Of a stretch of 64,000 bases of DNA, positions 8,798 through 18,495 are shown piece by piece. Location: the NCBI GenBank assembly GCA_964036045.1, contig OZ038399.1:25657349-25721348 (forward strand), written 5' to 3'. The first letter of the stretch is position 1. The number at the start of each line of letters is the position of its first letter. Under the pieces are notes generated by a model, which ran no database searches, was not told the origin of the DNA, and saw only the letters and a list, made by a program, of their open reading frames with translations. Position numbers and translations under genes: made by a program. The DNA comes from Eutreptiella sp. 'Long Island Sound 2002'. Taxonomy: Eukaryota > Euglenozoa > Euglenophyceae > Eutreptiales > Eutreptiaceae.

Positions 8798-11567
8798 TGG
8801 TAGCAGAGGCTACCTGAATGTTGTTCCTTTGGTGTCCCAACCACAGCTAGCCCCTCAGTACGACTCCGCAACCTCCGGAGACGTAACCATCACGCTCCCG
8901 TGGTGCTGTGCGAACGAGGCCTTGAGAGGAATGCCTTGCGCTAGCCCAAATTGCCCAAGAAGGACCCAAATCAGCAGCTGTGGAGGCCCAGATTACAATC
9001 AAGATCCCAGTCGAAATTGGCCATCAAGCAGCTGGAATCTCCCAGCTTACGCTAATGGCAACGCTCCGGTGGAGCTTACGGACTTGGCGGGGACCAATAC
9101 GCCCCACCAATGTTCACATTTCGTGACCATCGATGCCGACATTGACGACATTGAGATGGGTGGTCCAGGTGAGGTACCTACCTATAATCGACCAGCCTCA
9201 TGGGCACAATGGGACAACCATTTGTCGCCGGAGGTGACCCGTAACCTTGAGGCGCTTGAGGCCCTGTGTCTATTAGCCACGTCTAAGCTGATAGGACAAG
9301 AAAGAATCGCCTCTGAATTTTTATTTGAATATTTTTTCCTTCTTCAAGAAGAAATTAATACCAGGATGTGGTGGTGTTCTCAAGAAGATGAATCTTTTTC
9401 CATTTTCTTGCAGATCTGGGAGGCAAGCCCCTTCCCGAAGGAGAAGACCAAGGCACCTGTTGCCGGGCCCTCCGCCCCTCATCCCTCTGTTTCAATCCGC
9501 GACGATCTAGCCGCCGCGGTTGAGGAAGGAATCTTAGAGGCAGCTAGGCAGGCAAGCCTGGAAATTAGGACTGAAGGAGCTCCCCAAGTGGACTCCTGGC
9601 TGCGAACCACTGAGATTAGCGGTCCGACAGCCTGCTCAGGTCCTTCAGGACACGGTATGTACTGCCCTGCCGACTGCTCTTGCAGATCTCAGCGAGATTC
9701 TGAGCTCCAATTGCTCAAGGATCAAATGCAACTCATCATTCAGACTCTGGGAATTAAAGATCTTTTCAAGACCCACATGAGGTCTGAGGGCGCATCATCG
9801 GTGGATCAGACAACAGAACCGTCGGAGGAGGCGACAGAAATTTTTTCGATTGCTCCTTCGGTGGACTCTAAGACCACCGATGCACGGATCAGCAGGACTA
9901 AGCTAAAGGAAAGGGTTACAATCTCTCGATCACAGAGTAGATCGGCGAAGGCTAGGACTGAGGTTCAGAATGCCAAAAGAACTGCCTCCCGTACCACCCT
10001 TCCTGCTGTTGATTCCAATGCAATTGCCCAGATGTTGCTCGCCCAGACCCTCGCCGGAGCTGGTGTGGCTAATGATGCCGCCAAGGTGTCTGCCATTACG
10101 GCCGGTGTTGGGCTGGATTCACTCCTAAATCCCACTTCATTGCGACTTCGTCAGGTTGCCAAGCAACCGAAGTATAATGGGAACCCCAGACGTTGGCCTC
10201 AGTTCCAACGGGAATTTAAACTGTGGGTTAAGACTCAAAAACTCCAGGATGATCAGTTCCTGATGGCGCTTCTGGACTGCCTTGAGGGAGCGCCGGCCAA
10301 CACTTGGCTCAGAACCTGGAGTGATCGTGAAGATTCAAGTTCCCCCCTTACCTTTGATGGAGTGTGGGAACAGTTGGAGGTACGTGGATCCCGGCTGCCT
10401 GAGGACCATTACCACCAGATGTTGAAGAATTTTCCCTCATTCTCTCGATTAATCTTGCACGAAGTGCAGGATAAGAGACAGCGCTTCTGGAATCTCGTAG
10501 AGGAATCTGAACATTCAGGCGAAAAATTTTCTAGTGCCGAGCTGAAAAATCTGATTTTTGACAAGATCCCCTCAGAAACCGCCGCCACCCTTCGGAATCG
10601 ACAGTCCGAAGAAAAGGTCAAGACCTGGTGGGCGGAGATCGATGGCTTTGACGCCTCGGCCAACCGGTTTACAGTCAGGGAGGCACTTCAAAAGTGCTCC
10701 CCCACGTCGTTTACCAAGGTGAAATTCACTGAAAACACGTGGAAAATCAAGTTCAATGAACACGAGGATCGGGACTTGTTTGTCCAAGTCCTCAATAGGG
10801 GAGTAAGTTTCCACGGCAATCGCCTGAAGGCAAGGAACTGGGTGTTTTCGTTTACTCCGCAGGAACTGTGGGAAGAGGTTGAGAGGCTCGCTGACGCCGC
10901 CAATCAAAATTTCCATGAGGGTCTTGGGGGAAACAGGAATACCCAGCAAAACACCCAAAATGGGGCCCAAAAGGGCAACAAAAAGGTGAATGACACCCGG
11001 AATGTTCAGGATCATTGTAGCATCTGTCTTCTTCTAGGTTCTACGAACCGAGCTAAGACGCATTCCACCGCTAATCACCGATGGTCTGCTTACGATCACA
11101 AGGTGATTGGTGAAAATGTCAGTAATCTTCAGAATTCAGACAGGAATGACAGACAGGTGCATGGTGCCAAGGGGGGAAAGGGTAATTCGACTCCCTCCGG
11201 TGGGAACAAAAATACTGGAGGCCCTGGCGGGTCCCAAGGCAAAGGGAATCGGACTCCATCCGGTTCCGGTGGACAGCCAAATGGCCAGACAAGTCCCAAT
11301 TTCAACGCCGGAGGCGGAAATCGAAACCAGGCCAAACCCCTCAATCCGGTACAAACAAAGGAAATGCTCCAGGATCACAGGGTAAGGGTAAGGGAAATCC
11401 TTCAGGAACCCCCTTCTCTGGTAAGGGCAGAGGGCGTGGCGACGGTGGTGGCCCATCATCCGGCGGCCGTGGCCGTGGACGTGGAAAGGGAAACCATCGT
11501 GTGGATCAGGTCTCAGGTGCAGACCAGGTGTCTGATGCGGATCGAGATTACGTCGAAAATGCTCTGA
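8634..11567 (+). CDS. gag: Gag polyprotein (977-codon frame; authentic C-terminus in another frame)
   Basis: Gag forms the particle and binds the RNA genome. The ATG at 8634 has a strong context (A at -3, G at +4). Residues 1-54 are encoded by the LTR, and the frame reads straight through the primer binding site. Residues about 500-700 look like a Ty3/gypsy Gag core (KYNGNPRRWPQFQREFKLWV followed by helices rich in Trp and Leu). At about 793-815 there is a C-X2-C-X11-H-X4-H pattern, not the usual CCHC knuckle. The C-terminal tail is Gly/Asn/Lys/Ser-rich. After about 11318-11348 the Gly/Lys/Arg-rich pattern continues in the -1 frame up to a UAG at 11657, whereas this frame turns into ordinary-looking residues and stops at 11567. 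The real protein probably ends at or beyond 11657. Confidence 0.9.
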   Translation: MDLASVVAALASVGVRVSGSNPNNNIQGDSSRACPTGLAGSEPSGTHIDPGQHFHGSRGYLNVVPLVSQPQLAPQYDSATSGDVTITLPWCCANEALRGMPCASPNCPRRTQISSCGGPDYNQDPSRNWPSSSWNLPAYANGNAPVELTDLAGTNTPHQCSHFVTIDADIDDIEMGGPGEVPTYNRPASWAQWDNHLSPEVTRNLEALEALCLLATSKLIGQERIASEFLFEYFFLLQEEINTRMWWCSQEDESFSIFLQIWEASPFPKEKTKAPVAGPSAPHPSVSIRDDLAAAVEEGILEAARQASLEIRTEGAPQVDSWLRTTEISGPTACSGPSGHGMYCPADCSCRSQRDSELQLLKDQMQLIIQTLGIKDLFKTHMRSEGASSVDQTTEPSEEATEIFSIAPSVDSKTTDARISRTKLKERVTISRSQSRSAKARTEVQNAKRTASRTTLPAVDSNAIAQMLLAQTLAGAGVANDAAKVSAITAGVGLDSLLNPTSLRLRQVAKQPKYNGNPRRWPQFQREFKLWVKTQKLQDDQFLMALLDCLEGAPANTWLRTWSDREDSSSPLTFDGVWEQLEVRGSRLPEDHYHQMLKNFPSFSRLILHEVQDKRQRFWNLVEESEHSGEKFSSAELKNLIFDKIPSETAATLRNRQSEEKVKTWWAEIDGFDASANRFTVREALQKCSPTSFTKVKFTENTWKIKFNEHEDRDLFVQVLNRGVSFHGNRLKARNWVFSFTPQELWEEVERLADAANQNFHEGLGGNRNTQQNTQNGAQKGNKKVNDTRNVQDHCSICLLLGSTNRAKTHSTANHRWSAYDHKVIGENVSNLQNSDRNDRQVHGAKGGKGNSTPSGGNKNTGGPGGSQGKGNRTPSGSGGQPNGQTSPNFNAGGGNRNQAKPLNPVQTKEMLQDHRVRVREILQEPPSLVRAEGVATVVAHHPAAVAVDVERETIVWIRSQVQTRCLMRIEITSKML
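8798..8809 (+). other. Primer binding site, initiator tRNA-Met type
   Basis: TGGTAGCAGAGG follows the LTR with no gap. It is complementary to the last 12 nt of an initiator tRNA-Met acceptor end of the kind found in animals and fungi (…CCTCTGCTA plus CCA). Here it also encodes Gag residues, because the gag frame crosses it. Confidence 0.9.
11318..11348 (+). other. gag frame change (0 to -1)
   Basis: Upstream of this interval the low-complexity Gag tail (SQGKGNRTPSGSGG) is in the frame of the 8634 ATG. Downstream the matching style (SGTNKGNAPGSQGKGKGNPSG, then RGRG blocks) is in the -1 frame, which is also the pol frame. The interval contains CCAAACCCCTC. No canonical X-XXY-YYZ slippery heptamer is in phase, so a one-base deletion in a run, or a sequencing indel, is as likely as programmed frameshifting. 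Confidence 0.7.
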
Positions 11568-11656
11568 ATCCAGCGGATGATCCGTTCCAAGATGAATGGA
11601 TCGACGAAACAGGCTGTGTACACAATGTTAACGCAGCCGCTGGAGGTCAGAACGCC

Positions 11657-11659
11657 TAG
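11657..11659 (+). other. UAG between Gag tail and Pol, same frame
   Basis: The Gly/Arg-rich Gag tail and Pol lie in one frame, separated only by TAG GGG. The Pol frame is open from 11660 and its first in-frame ATG is far inside known domains, so Pol would have to be made by stop-codon suppression. Suppression of a UAG followed by G is the known strategy of gammaretroviruses. A simple nonsense mutation is the alternative. Confidence 0.6.
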
Positions 11660-14600
11660 GGGAGCCACGAAAATCGCCCCTCCCCAGGCGATTTCAGGCA
11701 TGATCCCCAAATTCCTGATCGACCATTACTTGATGTAGGGTCGCTTGTCTCCTCTCCCCTGGATCCGGCAGCGGATCCTTCTGTTGTAGTGGACGAGGTT
11801 GGTGTACAGTCCAAGCACAGGGCTCGTCAGTTTGTTACAAAGCTGTGGGTCTCTGATTGCAAGGGAAATTTCCACCTCGCCACTTGTTTGTGTGATAATG
11901 GATCAGAGGTAAATCTCCAATCCAACTCTTTCTTACCCGATGACTGCGTGTTTGAATCGCCTCATCCTGTTACCCTCGAGGGAGTTTCTGGACACTCTCT
12001 CGCAGGTGGGCAACGCGGTTGTTATGTATCAACCCATTTGGTCGCTCAAGACCTTTGGGAAGAGCAAAATGTGGAAGAAGTTGTCCTTAAGGATGACTAC
12101 TTCTACCGTGCTGACATAAAGTATGACCTTTATTTGGGGCATCCTTGGCTTCGCAAGAACAGGGTAGCGCCCGTAGGTCATCGTCGTTGTTTTTTGCTGG
12201 AGTCAGGTCCCTTGGAGCGTCCTGAATTTCGCTTTTTGCACGCAGGGTTTAAAAGTGCAGAAGAATTTTTGAAGCAAAAGGTGACACCAAAATTTGGTGA
12301 AGATGTCACCATTGCAGAGGTGAATGGGAGTGCCGATTACTCCCAAGAGTTAGAATGTCTTCGTAGGGACTCCCAGCCACGACGCCCTTCGCGCTGGCAC
12401 TCTTCATCCTACAGAGTTGTCGACAAATGGCGCGATGCAATTTGTGAATACTTCCATGAGCATCATTCATTTTGGCCTCAGTATGATGCATTTGCTAACC
12501 GTACGAACAAGCGCTTTGATAAGCACTTCAGCGACGCTTGGACCCACAAATGGGACAAGAAGTTGTGGATTAACCCTCCGTTTCACTTAATCCAGCAGGT
12601 CATCCACAAAATCAAGCAAGATAAAACCCAGGCAATTTTGGTTGTGCCCTTGTGGGACGACAAGCCTTGGTTTCAGGAATTACAGGACATTTGTGTTGAT
12701 TACATCGAACTTCCCAGGAAGATTAAGCTGTATGCCAGGGACGACACAGGTCCCCTGCCACAGCGCTCCTGGAGTTCGCTTGCATTCCTGGTGGATGGAA
12801 AGCTTTCTGACTCTAATTCTGCTGATTCTGGTACAGATTCCTGTGTTGGGTCTGAATCTGAGGTTGAGCGTGGTACTGATGATGAATCTATTTTTTCTGA
12901 TTTTTGTTCGTCAGATACCCAAGGTGATTCAACGACCAATGGATCCGCCTCGTCTCCCTCTTCCCCAATACGGTCGACATCGAAAAGAATCTTCAGTGCA
13001 CGGGCGAGGAAAAATCCCCAATCGCGCCGCAAATTCAGAGTTTTTTATGAAAAACCCCCTGTGGAAGCTTTCATGGATCCTTTCGAGGAGCTGGATCGCG
13101 AAGAAAATCTCTGGGATTTCGACACACGACCCACCTATCTTCAGGAGGCAGTTGATACGGACCTGTTCAGGGACATCCGTAAGAAGATTCTGCCTGCCAA
13201 AGCCGAAGAAGTCGCCAAAGTTTTTTCGACAGTAATTCCTGGCGATCAGGTGGACACTGAATTGTGTTCGAGGTCAAGAGAAAAGATTTTTGAGGAACGG
13301 AAGGACACAACCCTTTCAGGGAAGTTGATCAAAGATCCCCCTGTCCGTGGACAGTTCGGTGAAGCCTTCATCGAGCTTCGTGAAGGGTACAAGGCAAAAA
13401 AACAGCGCCCTTATGAAAATCATGGACACAAACATGAGATTCTCAGAAAAATCATCGAGAGAAATCTCAGGGAATTTGGTTGGCTTGAGGGTTGTATGAC
13501 CAGCGAATGGTGCTGTTCACCGTTCACAGTCCCGAAGCCACCGCCTGCAGACCAGAACACCATTGATGGCTGGCGAATGGTGGATGATTTTCGCAATCTC
13601 AACGCCGAAACAAAGGCGGATTCACACCCCCTGCCCCTCATTGAGGAGGAAATCGCCAAGAGGGCAAGAGGTCGTTTGTTCTCTGTGCTGGATCTCCGTC
13701 ACGGCTTTCATCAAATGCCGTTGAGGAAGGACAGCAGACCTCTCACTTGTATGTGCACGCCATGTGGACCAGTCCAATGGACCGTCATGCCCATGGGATT
13801 GAAGAACGCCCCCTCATTTTTTCAAAGAATGATGGAGGATGTGCTGTTCACAACCCATCCGGAGCTTCGTGCCTTCGTGAGTGTGTACATAGATGACATA
13901 ATCATCGCGACGGAGGGGGAGGGACTGACCGAAGCCGAGTTGGTGGCCCTACATGAGAAGCAGCTGAACCAAGTTTTGGATATTCTTGACGCCAATCAGC
14001 TGATTTGTGGGCCAAAGAAGGGAAAATTGTTTTTAAAATCAGTCGAATTTTGTGGTTCTCTCCTAGAGAATGGCACTCGACGACCCAGTCCAGGGAAGCT
14101 CGTCGCTATTCAGAAGTGGAAGCGCCCTGAGACGATCACGGAGTTGCGAGGATTCCTAGGTTGTTGCAATTTTTACCACACTTTTGTGCCAAATTATGCC
14201 AAATTTGCTGCCCCCCTCACTGAATTATTGAAGGTAGGGAGAGATGCAGGCAAGGCAGGTTCAAAGGTTCGTGTCAAGTGGACTGACGAGTGCGAGGAGG
14301 CCTTCCATCACTTGAAGGCAGCCCTCTGCGAAGTCGCCACGTTGCATGTGCCCCAATTTGACCGACCCTTCTACATTAGAACCGACGCATCTAGGTACGC
14401 GATCGGAGCTGTCCTTGAACAGGTTGATGAAGCCACCGGCGATCACTACCCTCTTGCATTTTGGTCACGGAAGCTAGCCCCACGCCAAATGCAATGGTCG
14501 CCGCGTGAGCAAGAGACTTACGCCATAATTTGCGCTCTAAAAAAGTACCAATCGTGGGTTGGCACCAATCGAGTCGAGGTCCTGACGGATCATCGATCTC

Positions 14601-16843
14601 TGGAGTATTGGGCCACCGAACACATTGATACTGTCGCGAGCCCAGCTGGTCGACGGGCCAGATGGCACGAATTTCTCTCTCTGTTTGACCTCCATGTGTC
14701 GTATTTGCCTGGTAAACATAACACGGTAGCGGATGCTCCGAGCCGATGGGCTTACCCCGCCTCAGAGGGGCTGCAAAGTACCAACATCCATGGTACGGAG
14801 CAGGACCGCCATGTCATCATCGAATGGGATCAGGAAGAAAAGAAACTCATTCGACGTGCATGCATGCAGTGCGCTGTCAAACAGCACGCATTGCCGTGTC
14901 ACGACATCACGGCCATCACAGATCCGGCGCATGCTCACGAGATCTGCACCAAAACGATGAAAGTCGTGGAAAATGTCACCGATCCCTCCACAGGGAGTGT
15001 GAAACGGTTTGACTACACCCGACGAGTAAATCGATTTCGGTTGATCGAGGGCATTAAGCGCCGAGATCCGGCCAAAACTCCACCCCTGCCTAAGGATTCC
15101 CTTATCATCCGAGACTGGACGTCCGATTACCTGCAGGATCCCATGTTTAAAGAGGTCTTTGGAAATCTCAAATCCAAAGATGCTCACAGGGATGGGATTT
15201 TTCCTGAGTACTCGTTGGATGGGGGGAAGCTGTGGATGGAGGGTAAATTGTGTGTGCCAGACGCCCTAGCCCCCCGAGTGTTAAACTGGTGGCACAAATG
15301 GGAGTCCCCCCACGCACATGGCCGTCGACTGTGGTCGATGATTAAGCATAGGTTGTTTGGATCGAGGCTCTACACTCATTGCATGAAAGTAGCTGCCGGA
15401 TGTGCCCAATGTGCTGTCTCGACGCCTCCCAGCGCGAAGAAGCACGGCCATCTGAGGCCTCATCCTATTCCGGAGCGTCTCTTTAACAGAGTCACCAGTG
15501 ATTTCTTCTATCTCGGTGAACTCGATGACGAAGAGTGCCATTGGACCAACAAAAAGGTCAATGGTGTGCTCCTTATTCAGTGCCGTCATTCCGGCTACAT
15601 TCAAGTGTTGCCTTGCAACATTGAGTCGATGACTGGCAAGGCTGCCGCCAAATGGTGCGCGCAGACCTGGATGGGAGGCTGGGACGTCCCATCCGAGGTG
15701 GTCACGGACTCAGGCAAAGAGTACACCTCCGAATGGTGGAGAGAATTGTGTGCTCGCCTTGGAATCCACCACCTCAGGTGTGAAATCCACTCGCATCGAG
15801 CGCTGCCTGGCGAAAGAGCCGGCCGCTCTGTTATAAATATGCTTCGTAAGGAGCTCGCGAGTGAGAAGGATTTCCACTGGCTTGAAGTTCTCTTCGCATT
15901 GCTTCGCCGTTACCACAACACGCCCTTGTATCATGGCCTTTCTCCAAATGAAATTGTCTTTGGACGAAAGAAGTGTTGGTGGAACATGCCGTTGAATAAT
16001 CCTCGCCCCTGTAAGGATGCTTCGCTGTTTTTGGACGAAGTCCAACGAGCAGATAAATCTGTGTCGAAATTAATCGAGAAGCATCAAGCTGACTGGCTTT
16101 GGGTTCAAAATCAAGGTCGAAAAAACCCCCACAATTTTGAAGTTGATGATCGAGTTTGGCTTCGAAAATCCGAAACCACCCTGGACGGAGATGACAAGCT
16201 TCTTCCCTTGTGGGAGGGGCCATTCGCTGTTACAGCGCGTCTTGGGGAGAACAGGTGGAGGATCCGTGTGGATGTCAGCAGGGAAATTGACGTTTCGGGC
16301 GATCGCCTCAAGAGAGAGATCCCCTCCCCCAAGGATCGAGTTAAACCCCTTTTTTGGACTGCAAAACACTTGTCCGATCGGGTAATCGAAGGGGGGAAGT
16401 ACGAACTTAAGAGGATTGTTGAAGCAAGACGTGACGCCAAGGGCGAATGGGAATTTTTGTGTGAGTGGAGGGGCTTTGATTCCAGTCACAACAACTGGGA
16501 ACCAGCCCAATCTTTTGTCCATGGATACACCAAGGGGTTCATTGACTTCCTGAAGAAGCACCCCGAAATTGGTGTACTCCTGACAGATTGTTTGTCGAAA
16601 CCAGACAGACAAGTGGAGAGCGACGGAAAACGACCTGTGGTGAATCGAGATCCAGCCTTTTACGGCCCTCAGCAGCCACATTCCAGGGCTGATCCGTCGA
16701 TCCCCCCTCCTGTGGTCAGGCCAGCCCAGGAACCAAATGAGGACCAAGCTTCGAGTTCGGCAGCTGATTTGCAGCGCCCAAGCCGTACCAGGGCCCGACC
16801 AGACAGGTTGGTGGTCACCTGTATTCGTGCTTGGCCGAATTGA
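11660..16843 (+). CDS. pol: Pol polyprotein: protease, methyltransferase-like domain, RT, RNase H, integrase, chromodomain
   Basis: Pol copies the RNA genome to DNA and integrates it. The frame has no ATG start and follows a UAG. Residues are counted from the GTG at 11789. Aspartic protease is at about 20-130, with an unusual DNGS at 36-39 where DTG or DSG is usual, and YLGHPWL at 115-121. An extra domain with INPPF lies at 205-336, followed by an acidic Ser-rich linker to about 395. RT is at 560-745 with YIDD at 700-703. RNase H is at 855-990 (D866, E908, D934, D982). The integrase zinc site has two His, then C1205 and C1208; its core has D1238, D1307 and E1342, and the glutamate sits in GERAGR rather than the common VER. 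A chromodomain is at 1538-1590 (FLCEWRGF, NNWEP). All key residues are present, so the protein looks functional. Confidence 0.95.
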   Translation, partial: GSHENRPSPGDFRHDPQIPDRPLLDVGSLVSSPLDPAADPSVVVDEVGVQSKHRARQFVTKLWVSDCKGNFHLATCLCDNGSEVNLQSNSFLPDDCVFESPHPVTLEGVSGHSLAGGQRGCYVSTHLVAQDLWEEQNVEEVVLKDDYFYRADIKYDLYLGHPWLRKNRVAPVGHRRCFLLESGPLERPEFRFLHAGFKSAEEFLKQKVTPKFGEDVTIAEVNGSADYSQELECLRRDSQPRRPSRWHSSSYRVVDKWRDAICEYFHEHHSFWPQYDAFANRTNKRFDKHFSDAWTHKWDKKLWINPPFHLIQQVIHKIKQDKTQAILVVPLWDDKPWFQELQDICVDYIELPRKIKLYARDDTGPLPQRSWSSLAFLVDGKLSDSNSADSGTDSCVGSESEVERGTDDESIFSDFCSSDTQGDSTTNGSASSPSSPIRSTSKRIFSARARKNPQSRRKFRVFYEKPPVEAFMDPFEELDREENLWDFDTRPTYLQEAVDTDLFRDIRKKILPAKAEEVAKVFSTVIPGDQVDTELCSRSREKIFEERKDTTLSGKLIKDPPVRGQFGEAFIELREGYKAKKQRPYENHGHKHEILRKIIERNLREFGWLEGCMTSEWCCSPFTVPKPPPADQNTIDGWRMVDDFRNLNAETKADSHPLPLIEEEIAKRARGRLFSVLDLRHGFHQMPLRKDSRPLTCMCTPCGPVQWTVMPMGLKNAPSFFQRMMEDVLFTTHPELRAFVSVYIDDIIIATEGEGLTEAELVALHEKQLNQVLDILDANQLICGPKKGKLFLKSVEFCGSLLENGTRRPSPGKLVAIQKWKRPETITELRGFLGCCNFYHTFVPNYAKFAAPLTELLKVGRDAGKAGSKVRVKWTDECEEAFHHLKAALCEVATLHVPQFDRPFYIRTDASRYAIGAVLEQVDEATGDHYPLAFWSRKLAPRQMQWSPREQETYAIICALKKYQSWVGTNRVEVLTDHRSLEYWATEHIDTVASPAGRRARWHEFLSLFDLHVSYLPGKHNTVADAPSRWAYPASEGLQSTNIHGTEQDRHVIIEWDQEEKKLIRRACMQCAVKQHALPCHDITAITDPAHAHEICTKTMKVVENVTDPSTGSVKRFDYTRRVNRFRLIEGIKRRDPAKTPPLPKDSLIIRDWTSDYLQDPMFKEVFGNLKSKDAHRDGIFPEYSLDGGKLWMEGKLCVPDALAPRVLNWWHKWESPHAHGRRLWSMIKHRLFGSRLYTHCMKVAAGCAQCAVSTPPSAKKHGHLRPHPIPERLFNRVTSDFFYLGELDDEECHWTNKKVNGVLLIQCRHSGYIQVLPCNIESMTGKAAAKWCAQTWMGGWDVPSEVVTDSGKEYTSEWWRELCARLGIHHLRCEIHSHRALPGERAGRSVINMLRKELASEKDFHWLEVLFALLRRYHNTPLYHGLSPNEIVFGRKKCWWNMPLNNPRPCKDASLFLDEVQRADKSVSKLIEKHQADWLWVQNQGRKNPHNFEVDDRVWLRKSETTLDGDDKLLPLWEGPFAVTARLGENRWRIRVDVSREIDVSGDRLKREIPSPKDRVKPLFWTAKHLSDRVIEGGKYELKRIVEARRDAKGEWEFLCEWRGFDSSHNNWEPAQSFVHGYTKGFIDFLKKHPEIGVLLTDCLSKPDRQVESDGKRPVVNRDPAFYGPQQPHSRADPSIPPPVVRPAQEPNEDQASSSAADLQRPSRTRARPDRLVVTCIRAWPN
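12401..12796 (+). other. Methyltransferase/DIRS-type domain inserted between protease and RT
   Basis: About 130 residues run from VVDKWRDAICEYF to SSLAFLVDGK. The succession DAFANRTNKRF, then LWINPPFHLI, then ILVVPLWDDKPWF matches the layout of the Dam-like domain carried by DIRS-type retrotransposons after RNase H. There the N/D-P-P-F/W motif corresponds to the amino-methyltransferase catalytic motif IV. Seen: the motifs and their order. Inferred: the homology and any activity. Typical Ty3/gypsy Pol has nothing at this place except a linker. Confidence 0.65.
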
Positions 16844-18485
16844 GGAAGCCATCCTACCGCATTCTGCTCAATCCACTGTTCATTCTTTCTGTTTATGTCA
16901 TGATGTGGAGAACTGGAGAACTGCGAATGTTTGATAATTTGACGTCAATCAACTTTTCTTTGGTCTCCGTTAGGCAGACAAGGCGTAGATACGCTGACGG
17001 AGTGTGCTGCCGTGTTCAGAAAAAACCAAACTCAGGCTTAATTCAGGCAGATTCGGGGTAATCTTGTCTCTGTTGGTCTGTGCATCTTTGGAATTTGGCT
17101 ACTCGTGCAGATGGAAGCAAATGTACATAATCAAAACGCTGCGCAGCGACATACACCCCTACAGGCAACCCCTGTAGTAATGGCTGCCCTAGAGGCGACG
17201 CCAGGAACTCAGATCTCACCTTCATTTGCTGTGATGCTGACGCCAAAGTCCAGATTCAGATCCAGGATCCTCAAATCTACCTTGAATTTCTCAGGTTTGT
17301 CCATCATTCTGCCACTGTTGTACGAAACCCAGACGTCAATTGTTCAGACAATCTTCATCTAGGAGCTCTAGGGACTTCTAACAGCAACCTCTGAAGTCCG
17401 TAAGCTTCGTTGTATTTTTGGCACACGCCAATGTGAGCTCAATCCGACCAGAAACTGTCGAGAATGGTGAATCCAAGTGTCTTGTGGGACTCCATCGAAA
17501 GATTGGCCTTGTCCAAGTCGATTGACACCACCGCCACTGTAAATTCGGTGTCTCTCAGTTATATACTGTCAGTAAAGTGCCTTCAGCGAACCTTCGGCGC
17601 GTTACATGCCAAGGATCCAGGGCCAGCATGTCCCATCATGATGCATCATCACATGATCCACATTTTGATAGAATCTGTTTGATGCTCGCGAACCAACGTG
17701 TCGGAAAGCACAATTGAGCTGAATAAACGATGATATATATTAACTTTAGTCTAAACGAAGGTGTTGGTAGTTTCAGTTGTACACATTCCGCTTCATTTCA
17801 CCTTCATCTCAGGGAATTTACTCATGTTAGGACAATTTAGATTGATTTCCTTGTCATCTCCCATCATTCCTCGAAGATCTGTCGACGGCTTTGCCTAACT
17901 TCGTTGACGCTTATGATCTTCTGTGCACTTAGGGTCTGTAGACTACATGTGTATTTGTTTAACCTCTCTGTGATTGCTTAATCCCTTTCATCTCTGCCCA
18001 AATTCATTCTCATTTTGCTGAATCTTGTGATCATCCGCCTGATGCGCCAAATCTGAGCCACATGCTGTACTTTTCAGAACGAGAAAAGCGGGATAACACG
18101 ATGTAGAGTTCGGCGAGGACACCGTAGCGTGCCCGCGACAGCGAAACTGTGCCAGAGCGCTGAGATGTCACTCCAATTCCTGATCCCCCCACTCAATCCA
18201 CCAATAATCTACCTCATTCTCAACCAATGCATGGTTTGGTATCGATTCTCGATACGTTTACATGCTTTCTAGCCCGTGACCTAATGTTTTACTGCACGGA
18301 GGACTGTTCGTCACTTCTCATTCTGTCTCATTTCAGGTTCATCCAGCCTGATTCAGTGCCAATTCAGCCCAATTCAGGTCAGATCAAGCAGATTTCGCCT
18401 CATCGAGGCTACATTCCTATGTTTTTCTGGGACTTACCCGCACTACGTTCTTCGTTGACGTAGCGACACACCCCAGTGTGTTTTT
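16844..18485 (+). other. Long noncoding 3' region of the LTR element
   Basis: After the pol stop there are about 1.64 kb with only short, unconvincing frames before the polypurine tract. No env-like frame, signal peptide or membrane-rich frame is visible on the plus strand. It may hold packaging or export signals, but nothing specific can be identified. Confidence 0.7.
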
Positions 18486-18495
18486 GGAGGGGGAG
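18486..18495 (+). other. Polypurine tract
   Basis: GGAGGGGGAG ends directly at the TG of the 3' LTR and is preceded by a T run. This is the expected position and composition for the plus-strand primer of an LTR retroelement. Confidence 0.9.

Noticed and set aside
11331-11342. Classic -1 slippery heptamer at AAACCCC in gag.
   Set aside because: In the gag phase the codons are AAA CCC CTC, which does not fit X-XXY-YYZ, so re-pairing after a -1 slip would be poor.
16844-18485. Possible env or third gene in the LTR element.
   Set aside because: Only short frames occur, with no signal peptide, membrane span or recognisable motif.
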